Origin: Heliocybe sulcata
Lineage: Eukaryota; Basidiomycota; Agaricomycetes; Gloeophyllales; Gloeophyllaceae
Assembly: GCA_004369045.1 (NCBI GenBank)
Contig: ML213511.1
Span: 1,008,278 to 1,072,277, forward strand
Reading direction: 5' to 3'
Length of the DNA: 64,000 bases
Shown: in pieces, positions 37,751 to 50,800 of the stretch
Position numbering within the stretch: the first letter of the stretch is position 1
Layout of the letters: each line of letters starts with the position of its first letter
Translations under genes and position numbers: made by a program
Notes under the pieces: generated by a model
Databases searched by the model: none
What the model was told of the DNA's origin: nothing
The model's input: only the letters and a program-made list of their open reading frames with translations

Positions 37751-39019
37751 ATGCATTCCGAGTCCGTCAGAGGAAAGCTCGCACTGATCACAGGCTGCAC
37801 GTACGTCCAAACCTTCTGATATACCTGATCACCCTAACCCTTGTTCGCGTCCCTTCCACTGCACCTGCCCGGTTTACCCGGCGCGTCCCCGATCCCCTCG
37901 CATCACAATATAATTGAAACCTTCTCTCTTCCGTTGGAATTGTGCATGCTGGGCTTTGCACCCGGGTATCATGAATCAGCGGGGGCATCGGCCGCGCAAC
38001 CGCTGTAGCGCTCGCCAAACACGGCGTCAACATCGCTATCCACTACAACGCCAACTCTGGCAATGCCGCCGCCCTGGCTGACGAGCTCTCTGAGCAGGGC
38101 GTAAAGGCCTCCTACTTCCAGGCCGATATGGGAAACTACGACGAGGTGCGGCGGATGCATGCGGAGGTCGTGGAGAGCATGGGCCATCTGGATGTGCTCT
38201 TCAACAATGCGGGAACGACAACCAAGGTGATTGGGAGAGCCGGGGCGATTGAGGATGTAGACATGGATGTATTCGAGCGGACCTGGAGAGTCAACTCTGG
38301 GAGCAGCTTCCTGGTGAGGAGTTCCACCCGCTAGAAAGGTGTATTAAGCTGGATGTCCCATCTACCAGTTGACGCAACTCTGCGTGCCTCACATGGTCAA
38401 GCAGCAGTTTGGCCGGATCGTGTTCAACTCCAGGCAAGCTTGTTCATGTCTCGAGCGAGGAACGCGGCTCACGCCTCAATATAGCGTCGCGGCAGGCACT
38501 GGAGGCGTGATCGGACCCCACTATGCCTCATCAAAATCTGCGCTTCATGGCATGATGCATTGGATTGCACAGCGATACGCGAAAGACGGTGTTGTACGCC
38601 CTATACCAACCCTTGAAAGAGACCAAAATTTGACGGTAGCTTCGTAATCGTAGACTTGTAACGCCGTGGCACCGGCGCTCATAGTCGGTCAGTAGAAGAC
38701 TCGTTCTACAGAGGTGAGGCACTCACCGCCAGTGCAGGAACTGAAATGATGTCCAATCCCAACCCGGAAAACCTGGTAAGTCGCACTAGAGGGCTATATA
38801 TGACTGCTCCATTTACGGTCGTACAGAAAATGATTCCTGTGGGTCGTTTCGGCCAACCTGAGGAGATAGCTTCCATAGTCGAGATGCTCGTCGGCAACGC
38901 GTACATGACAAACAAGGTACGGCTTCTTTTGTTCCGCTGTTAAAGGTGGCTGATGATGCTATGCTCTGATCACGCAGATCATTGTCGCGGATGGAGGTTG
39001 GACGGCCGGTGCCTTCTAA
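37751..39019 (+). CDS. short-chain dehydrogenase/reductase (3-oxoacyl-ACP reductase-like)
   Basis: Eight exons (37751-37800, 37980-38313, 38369-38433, 38485-38593, 38654-38687, 38738-38775, 38827-38916, 38978-39019) give about 253 residues with consistent phases. The Rossmann motif is split by the first intron (LITGCT then GGIGRAT). Next come LFNNAGTT, the catalytic serine region NSSVAAGTGGV, the Tyr-x3-Lys in YASSKSALHG, TCNAVAPAL and the C-terminal VADGGWTAGAF. Fungal relatives act on keto groups of fatty-acyl or secondary-metabolite intermediates; the real substrate is unknown. The intron at 38434-38484 has a GC donor. Exons of 34 and 38 nt make automated calling error-prone. Confidence 0.9.
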
Positions 39020-40377
39020 GCATGCGGAAGAAAGGGTAGGAGCTTGAAGACAATAAAATGAATGTACGTTACCGCGATGGTATGAAAATATCTCGAGTTC
39101 GCCTCCGTGGGCGAGTCTTCAGCGGGCACGCCCGGCACACCTAGGCTTCGACGATCGGAATCCAGCGTATTCAATGCTTTAAAGATGTCCCTAATTGCGA
39201 CCAATCCGACGTGCACAGTATGCATTGCATAAATTGCGGTAAATGGATCAGCTTAGGCGAGAGGCCCACTTACGCGATTACGCCGTCTCGAACCATCTCA
39301 AGCGGTGGATCAAGTGAATGGCTCTTACTAGATCTCGCTGTGCCTCGAGTTTTGTTACTCATATCTGACTTGCCGCCGGTTAGACCTAGTGATCGCGTAG
39401 CGTTGGCCGAGCGCAAACTGAAAGTTGTCAACGGCCCGCAGGCCAGGGCGTTCGCTCCTCGTGCTATGGAGTGCGCGTCTTCTGGTGAGACTGTCATGCC
39501 TGCCTGACAATGGCTTGATGAAATGGAATAAATACAAGGCGAGCTGCGCCTAGTAAGTCTTCAACTATTGCACAATACTTTGAGGAGACCGCTGAGATTT
39601 TCTTCAGTACCTAACCGAAGTCCGTCGTCGCGCCAGTTAGTGAACAGTACGGCGGCAGCTGTCTCTGACACCGTAAGCGCACGAACATGTATCCAGCGGA
39701 AACCTAACCCAAGGTATTAATTTGCAGGATGATAATGGCACACCATCAATAAAATAGAGAATCCCATCAAGAATCACGTTGACCATCAGCTTCATTGGCT
39801 CACTAGGAAGAGGTGGGATTCATTGGTTCGGCCTGCAAGAACTCTTGGGCGGTAGCTCAAATTCTCGGGGCCAAGCTGCGAGTTGACTTCGTCAAAGCGA
39901 CTGCATACGGCTTAATAGCGCTATACGCATTGCCAGAGAAGTATGGCCTCTGCTTAAGGTTGCCTAAGGAAACCCATCAGTATCCCGTCATTTAAATATA
40001 TGCTAGGAAGCGGACCATCTGCTGTTCGAAAGTCATGAATATGGGCGTGGCAGATACCGATACCAAGTCGGTCTGGTATGCCCGACTGCGTATATCCTGG
40101 TTCCCAACCTGACAACTGCAAAATCTCTGAAAAAAGAGTAAACTCTAGGCACGGGTACGCTGCGCACTGCATGCCCCACGCGTGGGGGCCTGAGGAATTG
40201 AAGGTATACAGACAGTCAAGCAAAGTCTGACCGCTCCCCACTGAAGCCCGGAGAGTGAACTCTGGGCAATGGAAACAGGGACGCAGCGGAGATTTAATTA
40301 CTACAAGCGCAGGGTAGGATATCGATACAGCGGCAGTCGTCTCAATACAGAGAGTAAACGATACAGAGAGTAAACTA
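39020..40377. other. intergenic region
   Basis: No gene was recognised. A tandem duplication of about 15 bp lies at 40345-40375. Confidence 0.4.
40345..40375. repeat. 15-bp tandem duplication, period 16
   Basis: ATACAGAGAGTAAAC at 40345-40359 and 40361-40375. Confidence 0.75.
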
Positions 40378-41037
40378 TCAGTTGTTGATCTGTCCCGCAC
40401 CGGTGGAAGCAGCGTGCAGTGCCGGCAGATAGTGCTGGAGTTCCTCAGGTACTTTGTAGTCCTTCATCATTACCTCCGCCACCCTCTGGATATACTCGCC
40501 ATACTTCGGGTCCATAGCCTCCACTGTCTCATTAAGCATCCGGCACAGCCGCTCGAAATACACCCCCGGTGATTCAGCAGGTTCCACCTGTTCGCCGAGC
40601 TGCGCGCCGAAACGCCTGCGGCGAGCCTTGCATATAGCCTTCTCTGCTTGCCACGCGAGCTGACAAATAGCCATGAAGTGTCCACTGTGGGAGTCGGTCG
40701 AAGGGAGAACATCCGTCAGATTGTCGCGTTTCCTCCCCGCTATCAACTTCGGATCGTAGGCTGCTGTCCAATCCCGGTACGCGTCGTGGACTGCTACCTT
40801 GCCTTTATCGTAGCGAGCACAGATCCACAGACCCACGTATGCAAACGACTCAACATCATACTCTGGCAGGCCAATTACTCCGCGGTCCTGTGCAAGAGTG
40901 TCGAGATAGGACGTACCGTAGAGGTGCGCGACCGGCTTGCCACTCCGAAATGAAGTGAGGAGAGCATGGGCCATAAACGGGATGGTACCAGTCCGATCAT
41001 TTGCAAGTAAACGGTTGTCACTGTGATAGATCGACAA
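40378..41037 (-). pseudogene. FunK1-type kinase C-lobe remnant
   Basis: The frame encodes about 219 residues matching only the C-terminal half of the fungal FunK1 kinase family: DRTGTIPFMAHALL (activation-segment end), VAHLYG and PEYDVESFAYVGLWICARY, then a variable helical tail. The N-lobe, catalytic loop and metal-binding segment that should precede it were not found in the next kilobase upstream, and the frame has no convincing ATG. It is therefore probably a truncated copy. A functional short protein cannot be excluded, because the remaining frame is open and the stop is in a natural position. Confidence 0.6.
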
Positions 41038-44000
41038 GTCATGAGGTTACGAATCGTCTATCAATGCATCAAGCAACGAAGTATACATACTCGCGAGACG
41101 TCATATGCCTCTCACCGGATGGTGTCGAGTGGATTGAGTTCGACGAGGCGGTGGTCCGCTCCTCCAGGGTGCAAGAGTGCGGCAAAGGATTGAATAATGA
41201 AGACGCGACACGCGACAACACGCGCAAGGACCCACATTCGACTTCCCGCGGTTTGTTCGGTGATGTCGCGTTAACGGGCACGTGACACAACGCACGCTCT
41301 TTGTGGCATACACATGCATCTGACAATCCAATAATAAGCCGAGCACAAGATACGTACCTAGTAGTAGTTGGGCATCGGTCAGTGCTAAGAGCTTTTTTTC
41401 GTCTACAACCAGAGGGAACTCGTTAATAGATTGTCAAAGTACAGGTAACGTCCGCAGAGCAATAATCAGAATTCCCCATAATGTCAATCATAAACTGAAA
41501 GCCCACGCCAGAAGTAAAGAAGTCAATCAAATCCACCTTAAGACTTTCCGCCTGCAGAGGGCCCAAGGGAGACGGATCCACCTTCCTGGAGAATTAAACA
41601 GAACCGTTGGTTCCGCCTCACGCGAGGTAGAGGCGCTGGCTGGTGACCGGTGACCATCGGCGCCACCAGTCCTACGGCTCTCAATCCACATCCAACACCC
41701 AAATACCACGGCACCTATAAACAGCACTCCGAGAGAGACCTTGATGAGCGTGAAGACGAGACTCAACAGTAGAGCGCCGATCGATCAGACGACCATTACG
41801 AGACGGAAACTCAGGCGGAGACTCCTGGCCGAAATCGCGTCTTTGTGTTTCGTGCTCCGCTCTTAGGGATGGGAACTGGGGTGCGTATCCCGCCACCAGA
41901 ACGCTGACGGCGGCGAGCGCTAGTGCACAAGTCGGACTGCCGCTGCCAGGCAGGTCTCGAACGCGAGGACGGATGACCGAGGCCATCCCCCGCATGCTTG
42001 ACGATGTGTACTTCATTTAAGCCTCTTTCACGAGATTCAATTCCTGCGAGACAGGTGAGTAGGCGGCGGCGAGCGGATTAGCGTGTGGGCGTGCTTGGTG
42101 AACTTGAGCCTCGAATGCACGCGGGGAATTACCGACAGGCACGCGTGACGCGTCTACGCGTTGTGGGCGCACTGCGAAGCTCGTCAACCGGAGAATTTAA
42201 GCGCGGTTAATGCAATCGAGAAGCCGACAGCGTACCTGCGTTACGACCCAAGACTTAGGCGTGACGAGGCTGTATGCGCGTAGCTGCGCTGAAACACGGA
42301 TCCGCCGTTCTGGGTTGGATTCGCAAGGTATCCGCTCGGGCTTTATAAGACGGCTGGCTGGCCGTTCGCGGCGTGCACTGCGATACGGAACTCGTCTGTT
42401 AGCATGCTCTCAATGATTCAGCATGTGAGAAAGCCTGTGCCACTTTGCAAGAGTCAGCATTCCACAGCCGACATCTCGAGCTCCGTCAAAGGTGGACGCC
42501 GAACCCCATAACTACTCGCCGCCTGAGAAGCACTCGTAGCGTGCTTCTCGGACAGTGAGTGGAGTCGCGACGACCGAGTAGGGGAATCCTTCCATGATGG
42601 GGATACGTACTGTGTCATCGTAATGGCAAGAGGCGCAGTGCTTGCGTATAGCCAGACAGGATGAGCGGTGTTCCGGTAGATAATCCTGAGAGTGAAACCC
42701 ATAACGTCATCGTTCGGAACGCTCAGCATCGGCAATAGACTTACTTGAAAGCCTCTGTGCGCTCATCGAGTTCGATAGCGATCACAAGGCAGTAACCCCT
42801 TCTCAGGATAATCACTGAAAGAAGCCCCGACATCGCGACATTATGTGAAATGCCTCCGAGATGGCAAAAGCCTCACGCATCGGTTGCTTTCTGGTATGTT
42901 AATGCTTAGACACTGAATGAGCGTGTTCGATTACCGTACGGAAGATAATTCGAGTCAAATACACCTACCCAGCATGCATCCTATCTGATGCTTCAACCCA
43001 ATCCGCCGCAAGGATGGCTGTCAACGCCACTCTGATTGTCATGAACACGAGAGGCAGCATACCTATGTAATTCCCAGCTTCTCAGATCGCTTTGGATCTT
43101 CCGGGGATTCCGTGACGTTGCTGGAATGCGCTTTCGGGACAACGTACCCAGTCGATTGCTGGTCTACTGCGAGACCCGCGGTCCATTGAGTAGACGGTCA
43201 CCAAAGCACCCAGAGCCCGCGTGGTAGACGTTAAAGAGCGGGTATCGCCTGTCTGAGTGTACGGCACTTTGATTAGATTGGCCTGCTGGATGCGAGATCA
43301 CTCTGACGGAGGTGGCGAGAACTGAGCGAGTGCGCGCGAGAGCAAAGACCAGGCAACCCTATTCGGCATATTTGTGGTTCACCAAAGTCTCGGAGCCCGT
43401 AAAAGAGGCGATTAGGCAAGGGGAGTGGAAAGATGGCCCAGCACGTATAATAGCGAGAACTTGAGAGTCCCAGTTGCACGCAAAGAAAGCATCGGACGAG
43501 ATATTGCCGCTAGCATGTGTCGCCGAGGTTATTGCACTGCACCAGGACCGGACAAAGCTAGAACAAGCTTGATAGAACACATCGCTCGAGTCAGACAGAT
43601 GAGAAAAGGTCGGAATCATTAGGGACCAATCCGCGGCTCATATGTAGTGTTGCAAGCAGCGGGATGTGGCGTGGGCATACGGTTTCCTCGGCGAGTTGTC
43701 GGATCGCCGAGGAAGCATACCTTGAATACTATAAATTCCCATTTGTATCTAGCGCCCTCGCATTCTCTTGAAATTGATGCATTGTGCGTTCTATATCTTC
43801 TGCTCTGGTTGTAATAAAAAGCATATCTCTCATCTGGGCCGATCGTGCTGGGTATGTACCGGCTCGCGTTTAACTACAAGGGGGGAATAAAACAGTAACC
43901 CTGGCTATATATTCGGAAATAATTTAGGTGACCTCAGGACTCGAAACACATGCCATGCTTGCAATGGCCCTCTTCCACAAGTTGATAAAACCGACTACTA

Positions 44001-44429
44001 CTGTATACATAGCCAATCCGATCCGGTCCGATCCGACCGTGTACACGCTCTTGCAACGTTAATGCTCTTCCATAATGCCCATATGAATCATTTCAGCAGA
44101 CGCCCTTATTGTATCTGGACTAGGCGTACTTGACTCGCCCTTCTGTGTGCATTGCCTGTACATCTGCGCACCGGCAGGACCTCCTATGCGGCTGGCGACT
44201 TGGATATTAGTACCCGATCAGCACAGCATCCGCACATGGAGTCAAACTCCGGAAGGTTGAGTTCAGGGCACAATGGCCCGTACATGCAGCGCTGTGATAC
44301 ATCCTCCGTTCGCGCCGATAAAGTAACCCATATTTTACTGCCCTAACGCCTTGCCACAGATTACACCTCCTCATCTTGTTATATATCTGCCCTGGGATAT
44401 CCTCGGTATCTCCTTCTGAACTGCCTGGC
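41038..44429. other. 3.4-kb gene-poor region
   Basis: No family-level match was found. On the minus strand, an ATG at 42016 opens a frame with an N-terminal hydrophobic stretch, and a second frame at 41766-41527 has a strong membrane-spanning segment (SLGVLFIGAVVFGCWMW). They may be two exons of a small membrane protein, but the junction is not clear. The rest is without signal. Confidence 0.3.
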
Positions 44430-46042
44430 ATGCCACAAGACGAATCCGAATCCTTTTGCCATGGACACCCCGTTGCAGGCCAGTCCCTTGGACTGGGAGC
44501 ACGGTCCATCTACGCACTCCTAATGATACCGTACAGTTTCTGTTGGCTTTTGTTAGCCATACTGGCAGCAATCGAATGGCTTCTGCGATATGTAGCTGTT
44601 GTCCCTCTATTGTTAAGTTGGCGCTCTTCTCTGACACCCATATCAGCTCCTATGCGCTGCTGACAAGCGGCATGGAAAGGATCTGACTGTCGTCCGCCTG
44701 GAGAAGGGCTTCAGAGCTTCGATATCGTCAATGTCCCTACATTGTTCAAGACGGATGGACTTCCCCAATAGAGGCAAGAGCTAATTTGTCGTTCCGAACA
44801 CAAACACTAACTTTAGCTTAGGGCGCTTCGAAAAAACCTTTGTATCCGCTTCGCTGTCATGCGAAACGCCTGCTGAATGTGTTGGTCAATTAATTCAATA
44901 GCTTTGATCTGATCTTACTGCCATCTTCAGCAGCAGCAACTGTCCGAAGGACAGAGAGTATTACAAGACATCGCAGAAGAAATCCAGTCTTGCAAAGCAA
45001 TAGTTCGAAATCCCATCGGTGCAACTGAATTCATCCTTTTGACTATACCTCTGTACAGTTTAGTGAAGCCCGACGCAAGCGACTTGAGCTAGCTCGCCAA
45101 GTGCGTCACATACAACCTCTATTTCTGCGATGACTGATTGCCCTTCTTCAGGCTTCGTTGTCCGGGCCCTCAGAAGAGTACTCTGCATTGGTGTCGGAAT
45201 GCCACAAGATACGAAAACATGTGAGGAGGTTTCTTGCCGTCTCGGCCCGTGACTCTGCTCAACCAAAGTATAAGTTGATCGGTCTACTCAAAGACCAGGC
45301 AGAGAAAAGTATCTATTACGAGACGGAATCTGGCTACGCTACTACTGGATATCGAGGACTTGTGGACTGGGCGGAGGTATGGCGGTAATCTCAAGCATCC
45401 TGTTGTGCTCTCGGCTAATTCCGTCTGGTTTAAAGACAATGCTGGGACGTCATTCGCACCTTTCGAACGTCCTGGCCCAACTCTCTCTCGCTGGTGCAGC
45501 CCTAACATATAGTACCATCTTCAGGTACGTAACCGAGAATTCCCACACTTCTTCATACGATTAACAGCCATCTCAGCGCGACGCGAGGCAGTGTCGGACA
45601 CATGAGCCTGGCATTTGCGTTCTTCAACTTTGGCTTTGTCATCCCCATGGTTTCTCAAGCTCTTCTGAAGTGGGCCGCCCGCCGTGACCGGAAGTCAAAG
45701 CTCTTAAGACCGATGCTGTGGAGCCTCGTACTTTGTTTCTTCATCTACGTCTCCGTGATAGTCGTGGCCGCCGCCATATGCATTCTCAGCCTCACCATAT
45801 TCTACCTCCAATTTCCCTTGGGATCAGACGGACGACGGGGCGACTCTCCTCTACAGTTCGACAATCTGCCACGTTTCGGGGCTGGGTTCATGTTCATATG
45901 TGCAGGCCTATCCGCTGTCGTAACTGGCACAGCTCTCATTATACATTACATCCATAATGGCTGGACGAAATTGTTCTATGATTTATGTGGATATCGAGAT
46001 GTGGGAACAGACCCGAGACGACATCTGGTATTGCCACTCTAG
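44430..46042 (+). CDS. predicted multi-pass membrane protein with coiled coil
   Basis: The 3' exons are well supported and phase-consistent: 44931-45002, 45059-45100, 45152-45376, 45436-45524 and 45568-46042. They encode a hydrophilic helical part (QQQLSEGQRVLQDIAEEI; SEARRKRLELARQ) followed by about four membrane segments, among them LAFAFFNFGFVIPM, LVLCFFIYVSVIVVAAAICI and FMFICAGLSAVVTG. Upstream, a frame from the ATG at 44430 encodes another hydrophobic helix (YSFCWLLLAILAAIEWLL), and 44822-44878 may be a further exon; how these join is unresolved. No known family was recognised. The gene converges with the unknown gene at 46547. Confidence 0.55.
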
Positions 46043-46546
46043 TGCTCGCAGTCCGTACTTCCTGGCCCTAGCATAGTATGTCGGATGCATGGATTTGGTC
46101 GTATTACGCGCAGCCATGCTATGAATATACCTACGTGAGGTTCGGTGTCGAAATACCTGCTCACTTGTACTCGTGCAGGGCATATAGCTTGCGACTATCT
46201 CGACCAGAGACATAAGTTGGTATGACTTAGACTCAATCCTTCTCGAATGACTACCACCGTAACACCCTTTTGTGAGGCAATAGACCATTCAACGAGTTCG
46301 GCGCAATAGTCTTGCGGCATATTGTAGGAAGATCCTGAGATATCACAGAGACGACCTGCGAGGTTGAATGACTTCACGCAGAAATCCAGTGATGAGAAAT
46401 ATGTGGATGTGGACTGGTGCAATAATATCAATATTGTGGCGTCGTCACCGATAATTACATACAAAAATACAATAAATTGCATACTCTCCAAATACTCTCT
46501 CGAATTACAAAAAATTCTGGCTGGATATGAGACTTGCAGTCACGCT
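46043..46546. other. intergenic region between convergent genes
   Basis: Nothing recognised beyond the 3' ends of the two flanking genes. Confidence 0.4.
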
Positions 46547-47455
46547 TCAAGCCCCATTCCCGACGTCCCGAGTAGCTTTCTCGAATAAATTCTTGATTAC
46601 CGACCTGTTCCCCTCCTCGAGCTCCTGACAGCGCTCGATACGCTTAGCCATTTCTGCGAGGTCCGACTGCTCCTGCTCCCTGCTTCTCCTCACCGCCCCG
46701 CTGAACTTCGTTTGCCATGCAGCTAATTGGCTATTCGCGCTTCGCTCCTGATCTTCCTTCAGGTGCTTGTCATACTGCTGGATGTCTTCTATCGCAGCAT
46801 TGGGACTCATTACGCGTACCCTCAGCCAGGCACCGAATCGCCCGCCACGATCGTGCGCCACTCCCTTCACCTGCACGAACTTGTAATCGTCCACCATCCG
46901 CCGCATGAATATCTCGCAGAACCAGTAGCATTGGGCGCTGAAGAGACGATAGTATTTCTGCGTCTTGCTGTTTGCCTGACAGACTCGACAGACGTCGGCC
47001 AGTAGCAGAGTGTTGCCAGGTGGGATCAGCAGGTGCGAAACTTTCAGGAACTCCTTAGGGTTGAAGTCCATGACACGGGTAACGCAGTCGACGGGATCTC
47101 GGACGGTATGCGAGACACCTCCGATGGCATTGGGGCCCGTCGCGCTAGGTCGTCTTTCCATGCGCAATAGAATAGGTTTGTTTCTCAAGATAATGTGCGT
47201 GAGCAGGAATTCGTGCCCTAATATGCCCTCAGATCTTGCCGACTATGAAGTCTAGGGGAACCAACTACCTACGAAGCTCGGGTTCTTGTAACGCTCAACC
47301 TTTGCAATCTTGTAATCACTGTATATATCCTGATTTGCGAGGATTTCGGCTGTCAGGACAGACAGCAACATAGGATAGTCTCCAGAGCCATCCAACCTCA
47401 GCAATATGTTGGCCATGGACGATTCTTGTTGGGGAGACGGAGAGGGGACCTTCAT
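46547..47455 (-). CDS. uncharacterised agaricomycete protein
   Basis: Two exons (47455-47269 and 47217-46547) join cleanly to about 285 residues. The first carries SDYKIAKVERYKNPSFVG, the second GHEFLLTHIILRNKPILLRM and a long segment ending in a charged, probably coiled-coil tail (REQEQSDLAEMAKRIERCQE). The pattern of a variable N-terminus plus a FHEFL-like core is familiar from unnamed basidiomycete proteins, but I cannot assign a function. Upstream exons could exist. It is divergent from the HSP104-like gene. Confidence 0.6.
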
Positions 47456-47886
47456 GAAGGAGAATCGCAGGTACTGTCCCTCTTATGTCAACTACCATTA
47501 TCTGTGCGCTCGGATTCAATGATCGGGTTTATGAGTGGCATATGAGCGTCTGTTCACGCACAGCCTGAGTCTTCATTCACTTGGGATGGCCGGCATCATC
47601 GCCGGGCATTTGCTCTATTCACAGACTTCTGGAACATTCCTCAGAGGGAGAAGCATAGCCAGCTCATGAAGTCGGAACGATCGATCTGCAGTCCAAAACT
47701 TCCTAGGGGCACGAACTGCACGAGGCGTAAGCCCATAGCCCTTGCTATTATTATCGTCCATTGTTGTGTTCTGATGCGATGTGGACAGGGAAGCTGTGGA
47801 AAGCAGTGCAGACGACTTTAGAGATATCCAGGATCTCTTGAAGGCTTATCTGCACGATAGCCGACCCTCTCTAGTTCCCTGGCGCG
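47456..47886. other. divergent intergenic region
   Basis: It holds the promoter of the HSP104-like gene. A short plus-strand frame ending at 47907 (SADDFRDIQDLLKAYLHDSR) looks protein-like and overlaps the proposed start at 47887 in another frame. It could belong to an extra upstream exon or gene. Confidence 0.3.
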
Positions 47887-50800
47887 ATGTCGGAGACGAG
47901 CACTGACTCCTCTCTATCGAACCTACAGAAGCCCCTACCAGAATTACAGCATGGCTTCAGTAATGAAATGGACGAGCTCCTGCGGAATTGCATTGTGCTT
48001 ACAGGGCTTATTCACGGCAGTGACGACTTTCTACTTCATCCACTCCACTTCGCGCTGACGCTGCTTCACGGACCTTTCAAGCCTGCTGAGCACCCACATG
48101 CGGCTTGTCAGATGCTACCTCCCTCGCCAGAGAAGACGCTCTTCTGGAGTGCTATATCCAGGCTTGTGTATCCGCAAACCGCCTTGACTATGCCTCGTTA
48201 TGTGGAATCCATGGTCTATAACGTCGAAGGAGCCAAAAAAGGGGACCCGATGCAGCTGTCCATAACCAAGACAATTCTCTTCAAGATCGAATGCCTACAG
48301 GACGAGATTGCACCGCGATTGTCCGATGTCGATCACGTACGTCGTTTCCATTGCGGGGAACTAACTGACCTTCATGGGTTGAGGTAGCTTCTTCTTCGAT
48401 GTACGGACGGAACAATAGCTATGATCCGGCTCGCTGATCAGCTATGTACCAGACGAGTCAGTCTCTCCTTCATGACTCTCGAGATCTTTATCAGGACTTC
48501 TGACTCTCAAATGATCAGGACGACAAATATATCGCGTCTCATCACATACTTCTTGCCCTGCTTGAAGACGAGCAGCTCTGTAAAATTTTAAATGATGCAG
48601 GGGCAGATCCAGAAGCCATAGCACGCATCGTGACTGACCTTCGGCGAGAGAGAGTGACGACTGACAGTGCGGTGGAGGGTTTCGACTTCCTCAGACGGTT
48701 GGCGCTTCTCGCATAATGCGATAATCCTTGCTCTAACCACTCAGAGGACAGGTACGCGACGGATATGACCGACCTTATGCAGAAGAACATCGAACGGGGT
48801 GAATTTGACTCGGTAATCGGCAGGGCATGTTTGATGTGTCGCCATCTACTACACATCCACCTGATGCATGGCAATGCAGAACAATGAAATTCGGGAGATC
48901 GTGTCTATCCTGGCTCGCGCGTATGGGCGCCCCTCCCTCGACTGCAGTCATTACGTGCTAATTCACCTCGCATTAGCACGAAGAATAGTGTGGTCATACT
49001 TGGTGAGTCTCTACTCCGGAAAGCTTAGATTCCTGACTTACCCACGTATAACAGGTGATCCAGGAGTTGGCAAGACCGCCATTGTTGACGGTCTCATCGC
49101 CAGAATGATCCGGAACGAAGTTCCCGAGGCCGTCTGCGCACGGATATTCAGGATTGATTTGGCAGGGCTTTTAGCGAGCACAGCTTGCCAGTCATCATAT
49201 GAAATCGTTAGTAACGGTGGAATGCAGTATCATGCATGCGCACTGATCGTTCATCTCTGTGGCAGATACTGGAAGGGATCCTGAAAGGTAGATCCCGTTT
49301 ATCTTTGTCACGCAATAATGCTCACATTTGAGCCCTGTCTCGTCAATATAGAGATTGCGCGTGAAGCTCTGAGAGGCCATCAGGCAATTCTCTTTATCGA
49401 GGATTTGAATCAAATCGCAATAGGTGGCTACAGAGATGGAGGCGGAGGCCTGTACGTACACAGCATCGCGATACCGGATCTCGAGATACAGCTAATAGTC
49501 CAAATGGGTGCGAACTACAGAGATGCCGCAACCCTGATGAAACCGTTTCTGTCCACCGGAAAAGTGAAGTGTATAGGGTGCTCCAATTTTCAAGACTACG
49601 CAGCCACCATCGAGAAAGACGGTGCGCTATCCCGCCATTTCTCTAAGGCACTTATCCCATACCCCAATTTCCGCTTGCTCCACTGACTATCCGACTACTC
49701 AGGTATCGGTCTGTGAGCCTGGTCTTGAGGAGACAATAGCCATATTACGCTCGCTTAAGCCAAGACTGGAGATATTTCATCGAGTACGGATACTAGACGA
49801 GGCGATAGTAGCCGCTTCGAGCATGGCTGCTCAGTATTTTGTGCACAAGCGGTATCTCCGTTTTTTTCTTAGAGAGCGTAAAAGATGGACTAACTGCGGG
49901 GACGCTCGCGAAAAGCCTTCCGGATGCAGCATTGGACCTAATAGACGAAGCGTGCACTACAGTCAAGATTCGAGGAGGGGAGCACGACGAAGAACTACGA
50001 AGATGCAGGAGACAGCGGCTGCTCCTACAGTTAGAAATATCCTCTCTGAGTGTACGTTGTCTGTCTCCTTGGTCAGTAGCACAGCTTGATCGGACTTACT
50101 TCCGTGCATTTCTTTTTAGAGAGAAGCTGATTTCTCTGAACTGAACGAGACGATCATGCGTTCGCGGCTCAACAGGTTGAACTCGCTAGAAGAGCGCGTT
50201 AGGAATACCAAAGTGTCCCTGTTAGAACGTCGGCGTGTCCTGTCCAATCACGCTGGTCTACGCCAGCAGATTAACTCCATCGAGGAAAGCATGCACAGTT
50301 ACGCTGAGGCACAGTGAGATTGACTACGTCACTAAATATTGTGCGATGATTTTCCATTCCTGACAATTCTCATGCCATCAGGGAACACGATAGGGTACAA
50401 GAGTGTCTGGAACGTATACGGGAGCTGACTCACCAGCTGCACTTGGAAGCTCCAGCTGGGTCGGATTCCTCAGAGGAATTGCATGCTTCTGCTTCTGGCT
50501 CTGAGCTACCTCCTGCCTCTCGTAAAGTCCAAAGATCGGATGTCGCTGAAACGGCTTCCTGGCATACCTATATCCCGTCTGCAGCGCCTGCACATACCCG
50601 ACAAGCTGTGGATAAGACCCTCTCAGAAGCTGTGAAAAGATCCGTCCAATCATGCCTTCGAACGGATGCTGACGCCGGTATTGCAGGTATTAGCCCAACC
50701 GGAAGCGGTGGAAGCTCTAGCGGGTGCGATCAATTGTATGATGGCTGGCCTCTCGGATCCGAATAGACCTATCGCGGCCTTCCTCATCGGCGGACCCCCG

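Noticed and set aside
46717-47005. Plus-strand ORFs inside the unknown minus-strand gene
   Set aside because: Shadows; the minus strand has the better start, splice site and conserved-looking core.
48480-48518. Apparent in-frame stop in the N-domain of the HSP104-like gene
   Set aside because: An intron from 48457 to 48518 in phase 0 removes it and restores exact family spacing.
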